Of a stretch of 64,000 nucleotides of DNA, positions 58,760 through 64,000 are shown piece by piece. Origin of the DNA: Mortierella sp. BCC40632 (Eukaryota > Mortierellomycota > Mortierellomycetes > Mortierellales > Mortierellaceae); contig WAEK01000004.1 in assembly GCA_011634665.1 (NCBI GenBank), positions 2,361,501 through 2,425,500 on the forward strand, read 5' to 3'. The notes under the pieces were generated by a model. It searched no databases and was not told where the DNA came from. It worked only from the letters and a program-made list of their open reading frames with translations. The position numbers were made by a program, and so were the translations under genes. Every line of letters begins with the position of its first letter. Within the stretch, counting starts at the first letter, position 1.

Positions 58760-60966
58760 AGAAGTAGAAAGAGAGGGCAAATGTAAAGACAGTTGAGCAG
58801 GAATCTTATTCTGGAAAGAGCGAAGTCATTTTTAGCATGTTCTGTCGCAAAGAGTTGTGATATAATAGACACTCTTCCTGGGAAAATCCTTTTACCTGCT
58901 TTGAGAAGAGCAGCAACGACATCAATCCTGTTGGATATGATAGCTACAGGCATCCACAAACAGAAAAGAAAAGAAAGAAAAAAGTGAATTAGCTCCGATG
59001 GACCTAGGACAATATCTGTTCCAATTGCTTTCAATGTCTTAATTGCTCAAAGCACAGGTAACGGCATACGGATCAGAGCATTCTTCACTAAAAAAAAAAA
59101 AAAGCCAGCAGGCCAGCACTTACCCAAGTGAAGCGGCATATTGCCAGCAATATCCCTGCCGCAGTCTGGCCGGACCCCTCGCTCAAGCAGAAACTCAACC
59201 AGCTCCAGGTCACCGGATGCGGCCGCAAAATGCAAGGGAGACCGGTTCTTGTCGTCAACACAATAAGGTGAGGGTGCTGGATACGAGTCCAAGAGTTCAC
59301 GCACAGCATGGACTGCTGAATCCGTAGGGGGGAATGGACGGTGACGTCCGGAAGTAGAAGAAGCAGAAGAAGAGGAGAAAAGAGGTGAAAAGCCAGATGG
59401 TTGGTAAGGTGAAGCTGTTGAAGACGATGATGAAGAGGGCAGTGAGGAAGATGAAGAGGAGCCGAGGATTGGATCCATAAGCGAGACCCTTGGCGAAGGC
59501 AAAAGAGGAGTAAGGGCTGTCGAGGAAGAGGAATAGACAGTCGACGCACTAAGGCTTGAAGATGCGTCTGATAAGGACACGGAGGAGGATGATAGCAACT
59601 GTGGTGGTGGAGGTGTTGACGAGGACGGCAATGTAGACGACGATGCGGTCGAGAAGACCTGACCATGCGACCAATGATGCCAAGTCTTTGCTGCGCTCCT
59701 CGGGAGATGAAGAGAAAGCGCACCCGTCTGTGCTGTGAGAGGGTGGTGCAATTGAGCAATGCCTGGGTAGTGGTGGTGCTGTCGACCGTTGCGTGTCCTT
59801 GCACTATTGAATGTGTAGGCGCTCACAGCGGGGGCTCGAATATCAATGTCCCGATTGTCGAATAAGTCATTGGATGCAATGCTTGGTCCTGAGGAGGACG
59901 CAGATGAAGCCGATGTAACATTGGTGAAACGCATGGTGTGGCGGGACTTGGAGGCATCCAAAGGCCCCGTCGTCTTGGCCTGCAAGTTTTCCTTGAGCTG
60001 AACCGGCTCAACACCGACGGTCGCATCACTGACCCCTACCTCGACGTCAATATCAACGTCAACATCAGCGCTGACATCAACATCAACATCAACATCAAGG
60101 TCGAGGTCTGCAATAGCAGTGCCTTCGGGTCCATCTCGCCTTTGTTCCTGTGAACGGCCGCGTGCTCCAAGACTGGTGTCGATATCCTCTTCCTCATCCC
60201 GCATCTCTCCTTCGCCTTCGCCTTCATCTTCGTCTTCATCAAGCGAGATGTCAGGAGTGGGACCATATTCGGTAATAATCGCACTCCTACTGAATCTCGG
60301 TGATGGTCTTCTCATCCCCCGCACAAATGTTATACCGGTACTCATACCCGTGCTTGTTCCTGCTGATCCTGCTCCTGCTCCGCCCCGGGACGATGCTGCG
60401 GCCAGTAACCGTGACTCTTTCATCGCAATTTCGAGTGCCTTTTGAATTGGGAACACAGACATGGACCGTGAAGAGGACGACGGTTTAGTAGCGGCGAATC
60501 CTGAACTGTGGTTGCGTCCGCCATAGAGATTAGCGCCACTGCGGACATGGCCATTAAAAGAACCATGGATAGTGAGAGGACTGTCATAACTCGAGCCCAG
60601 CGATCTTCCATAGCCCATCCCACGTCCGTTGCTGATACCCAAGAGCCCACCAGGTGGGCGAGGTGGGCGAGGTGGAGGTGTGTTGTTGGGGTTGAGTGAA
60701 GGAAGGTTGCTGAGATAGGAGGAGACGGATGAAGCAGACACACCTGCTGCAGTTGGTGGAGCAGCAGGGGCAGGAGCCGAGAACGATGACGACGATGTTG
60801 ATGGCGACAATGTAGGAGCGGAGGAGGGCATGCGACTAGAGTGGAGCCTGTGGGTACCGTAGCGAGCTGTGTGAGAGCGGATTCGGTTAGCGCCCAAGGT
60901 GGAGTGGAGAACATGGTCTTCAAACTCTTCAGCATCCTTTCCTGCCGTCCTTCCCAAGTCCTTCAT
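57629..60966 (-). CDS. ANKRD54-like ankyrin protein with long disordered N-terminus
   Basis: Three exons, 60966-59124, 58943-58896 (48 nt) and 58686-57629, join in phase to 982 residues. The start is the ATG at 60966 (MKDLGRTAGKDAEEF); earlier in-frame codons lack ATG. The first about 560 residues are Ser/Pro/Gly-rich and contain an acidic (DVDVDVDV-type) repeat. Ankyrin repeats at about 580-680 read DDKNRSPLHFAAASGDLELVEFLLERG, then IAGNMPLHLAIISNRIDVVAALLKAG and THKTPLDLAESRLSYLLLRA. The order, the partial third repeat and the following IKAIVSLLRPYV helix resemble vertebrate ANKRD54, which shuttles Src-family kinases in and out of the nucleus. The C-terminus has an acidic patch, a polyglutamine/histidine run and ends LNESQQGS. 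The role in fungi is not known. Confidence 0.85.
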
Positions 60967-63106
60967 GGTCGATGGCGGGGATAGGATGAGCGGAGCAGAC
61001 TTGTGGTCTCGTGGCAGGGTCCTGTGGCGATGGAGCACACAGAGCAAAAGGATAGACGGCTGAACAAGCGGTAGATGCGATGCAGCAGATGATGCTGGGG
61101 TCCTGGTCTGGCGGCGTAATACAGTATCCAGATACAGTTAGAGGCGGGCGGAGAGGATGTGGGATGTGGATGATGGCGATGGCGATGGCAATGACAGAGA
61201 GGTAACAGCGTGGTAGGGGACCAGGAAGATCATGTGGAGGCCAGCAAGAGGAAGAGGGAAATCACGTCACCGAAGTATTTTTTTTTGGACAATATCTCGA
61301 CAGCCCTAGGAAACTGCACTGTGCATTGAGGCATCCCCGGGGCATCGTCGCCAAGGAACGATACCCCATTAATCGTGCTTGCACTACCTTATTTGCTTAG
61401 TACTAACATCGAAAAAAAAAAGTCAGAGTAAGAGTGGGTTCGTCTCATAAACTATATCTCTTGCACTCTCTAGTGCCTATGATACGGACAGAAGTTAGTC
61501 TAGGAGAGTTTACTCTACCCAAGAAGATATCATCTTGACCAGTCGCTGGCCATAGTTACAGCTAGAATTGCTCCAGATCCACCCTCCAGCCCCAAATCTA
61601 TGGGCATGAGCGGATCAAATGTATGCATTGATTTACACAAGCTTTACTAACAGATCGAGGTTATTATTGTCGTTTCAGAAGCACCCTTTCAGGCGTGCTG
61701 AACCCATAACCTTAATCCGGTTAGCCTGACTATTAAAATGACAGAGTGTCATGCTTAGGACCATTCTCATATCCTAGAGAATAAAATAGAACCAATCCTC
61801 AGATCCCTACTTTGAATGAATAGTGGCACGAGCCTTGTCTCATTTAGCTTGGCACAGAGCGACGATGGTACTGTCAGAGTCTGGACGCTTCTTTAACCAG
61901 CTCTTGGAGATTCAGTCCCGAAGCTGAGGACTGGGCAGATTATTTTTGTGCACTCATACTTACAGGAGATCACATGTCGCGGCCTCCTCGATCCTGTTCA
62001 TTTTGTGAGTGTTGGAGCCGTCTGAAGAAATCTCTGCCGAGAACCGAGATCCATGGCTATTATCTCGTCTTTTTGTTCTAACTTGGCAGGATGAATCGAC
62101 TTTTCCCTAAAAGAAACCTTTGTCTCGGCTGCTGGTTTTATTAACACCATAAAAGGCTCTCTCGCTTTCCATGGGGTCTATGGCCTACACCCAAAGGTGG
62201 CAGTAAGAAATTTCTTCCGCTCGACATCAAGGGAGCGTAAAATGACACGGTTGGTGAAAGATTCTTCAGAGGGCAAAAGCTAATCCGGCTACAGAGGAGG
62301 CAGTTTCCAGAGTGAATCGATTTCTTGCCCCCCTAAACTCATCCCGTGGCAAGCGTTACTGCGAGCTTTTCCTTCCTCTCTCTCTTTCCTCTCTCCTTCT
62401 CCTCCCTCTTTTTTCTTTACCCTTTGACCATTGTCGTTGTCCACATTTGCTGCCAACCTCATCCCCTCCCACTGTCACTCCATCCATCCTTACTGGACAG
62501 ACTCTCATCACGTACGCTTCTGACGCATCCACACATTGCTCAAGGTAATCTCTGGTGCCATGAGTCATGTAGTCATGTTATGAGAACCTGATCGCATCTG
62601 ACAAAGGAGCGCCACTCGACTCGCATGCATCCTTTTCGTTTCGTCTCGTCTCGTTTCGTTCTGTCACTATTTCACTCCGCATCGACCGCTCGTTGTCCTT
62701 ATCTGCACTCTCTGCGCTGGCAATTCCCGATGAAGAGGGTTGCGCATGCAGAGAATGTCATTGTCCATGCAAACATTTGTTTGGCAGGTTGTCCCCTTTC
62801 TGGTCTCCTTTCTCCCTTCCCCTGTTCCGACCACCCTCGAGTCACACTGGCGGCGCGTGCCCATTTATCAGGTCGTCTTGTGCCGAGGTTCTGTTCTATT
62901 CTTTTCTGGTTCGTAGCCCAAACGCTCGCCTTCTATGCCTCGTCCGATTCGGTTGCTATTGGCCTTGCTCCTGTGGAGGTAACAAATGCATGCCTTTAGT
63001 GTCGAGCCAGGAACCATCTCGCTTGTCTTTTCAACTCTTTTAAGTCGACAGAGAGTGAATCGGTGGCAAAAAAAATGAGGAGCCGAGGCTGTCTGTGTAT
63101 GTGAGC

Positions 63107-63108
<2 letters not shown>

Positions 63109-63152
<44 letters not shown>
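63109..63152. repeat. (GT)n microsatellite, about 21 units
   Basis: A pure GT run after an imperfect GTCTGTGTATGTG lead-in. It creates a long open frame on both strands by composition only. Confidence 0.92.
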
Positions 63153-63154
<2 letters not shown>

Positions 63155-63901
63155 TCGAGAAGAGTGTCTCGTCCACATGGCGCGAGAGTGCACGGCGCTC
63201 CCATGGGAGAGAGGGGAGAGGAAAGGAGAGTGGAACGTGCAGTTGTGCTCACAGCCCACCGCCTCTCTGTATCCCGCCCCAACTTGGCCGCAGCGAAAAT
63301 TGAGTTGCCCAAAAGACACACATAGCGGGCAGTGATGAAAAAAAAAAGTTTTTTTTGTCCTCTTGGCCAGGTGCATTATTCACCGTCCCATGTTACCATT
63401 TGAGTACCCCTGGAGGAGGACTGTACCTTGTCTCCTCCCGAGCTGCGGCCATGCGAAAAGATGGGCCGATGTGTTGCATCGTGCCTTCCTCTAGCGCCTA
63501 TTCCTGGCGTTCGCACTCGTTGGCCATTGGCCCTTGGGCGCTCTGCTAGTCTTCCATAAGCAGGTTCAGCCACACAGACAAGCCCAGCCCAGTGTTGGGA
63601 AAAAAGGAACAGGGGACGGGTAGAGGCAGCCATCGGGTAATGTGCACACGGTACAGCTTTTACAGCTTTTTCGGCTGTTTTTGCAAAATGAGCGCCTGTC
63701 TAAAATTGCCTGTGCTCCATGGTATTTTGGTGTGACCGAAGTGCATCTCCAGCCTACAGCGGCGTCCACGCAAACACAAAGAAGCAGTGGGGCAGCTGTT
63801 TTTCCTTTTTCCTTGCTTGCATCCCATCGATCCGATCTGTTTGCCATTCCCTGTTCCTATCCATCGCATTCCGCTTGATCCCACCCATCATATCTACTTC
63901 T

Positions 63902-63945
63902 GCATCTGCATCTGTCTGCATCTGCATCTGTCTTCATCTTCATCT

Positions 63946-63980
<35 letters not shown>
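63902..63980. repeat. CATCTG-type hexamer array followed by a long T run
   Basis: Units of CTGCATCTGCAT and CTTCATCTTCATCTG are followed by about 33 T bases just before the window ends. Confidence 0.85.
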
Positions 63981-63981
<1 letters not shown>

Positions 63982-64000
63982 CCTTATCCTTTTATCTTTT

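Larger units (their letters stand above)
60967..64000. other. Right-hand non-coding region with microsatellites
   Basis: No gene was supported over the last 3 kb. Open frames at 62312-63043 and 63355-63884 overlap CT-rich or GT-repeat sequence and show no motif. Repeats include TCGTTTCGTC-type units at about 62634-62664, (GT)n at 63109-63152, a CATCTG-type array near 63902-63944 and a T run of about 33 bases at 63947-63980. The first few hundred bases are the promoter of the ANKRD54-like gene. Confidence 0.5.

Noticed and set aside
61690..61740. GGGTTCAGCACGCC-like string on the minus strand, tRNA-like at first sight
   Set aside because: No cloverleaf could be drawn: the T-arm does not pair and no D-arm or acceptor stem fits.

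Overview
This window is nuclear DNA from a filamentous fungus. Most genes are split by short GT-AG introns, there are no operons, and the proteins are typical of fungi: an AGRDTTA-type P450, Kre9/Knh1-like and PBI2-like proteins, and a septin-like GTPase fold. A broken Crinkler-type effector relic, long serine-rich tails, and very many A/T homopolymers and GA/CT/CA microsatellites suggest an early-diverging fungus, most likely Mucoromycota (Mortierellomycotina). That placement is inference; no rRNA or mitochondrial marker is present. Exon-intron structures were worked out by eye, by matching splice sites, codon phase and remembered family sequences.

Layout. 1-1437 (-): OTU deubiquitinase, cut by the left edge. 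4855-5995 (+): LSM1. 6575-9649 (-): six-exon protein of unknown function. 11798-14096 (-): membrane P450. 14963-20317 (-): very large septin-like protein with a degenerate P-loop and a C-terminal membrane segment. 20.3-25.8 kb: gene-poor, repeat-rich, carrying a Crinkler relic and other decayed ORFs. 25782-26794 (-): SMNDC1/SPF30 splicing factor. 29418-30915 (+): mpaB-type (DUF2236) oxygenase. 32484-33490 (-): UBC7-type E2. 33859-34915 (-): ribosomal protein uL15. 36156-39342 (+): Ser/Pro-rich protein. 39917-40903 (-): PBI2/I9 inhibitor. 41968-42578 (+): DUF1772 protein. 43105-46026 (-): CASTOR/GATS-like double-ACT protein. 48467-51492 (+): PHD finger protein. 52346-53325 (-): Kre9-like GPI protein. 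54052-57300 (+): ANKRD13-like protein. 57629-60966 (-): ANKRD54-like ankyrin protein. 60967-64000: no gene seen.

There is no single pathway, but several themes recur. Ubiquitin and endocytic handling: OTU, UBC7, ANKRD13. RNA metabolism: LSM1 in decay, SMNDC1 in splicing, uL15 in the ribosome. Nutrient or TOR signalling: the CASTOR-like protein. Wall and membrane: Kre9-like, P450, mpaB-like. Three genes isolate the start codon in a first coding exon of 7 nt or less (PHD 4 nt, PBI2-like 7 nt, uL15 apparently 3 nt). The most unusual items are the Crinkler relic, the P-loop-less septin-like protein, and the chains of microexons needed to make several reading frames contiguous.
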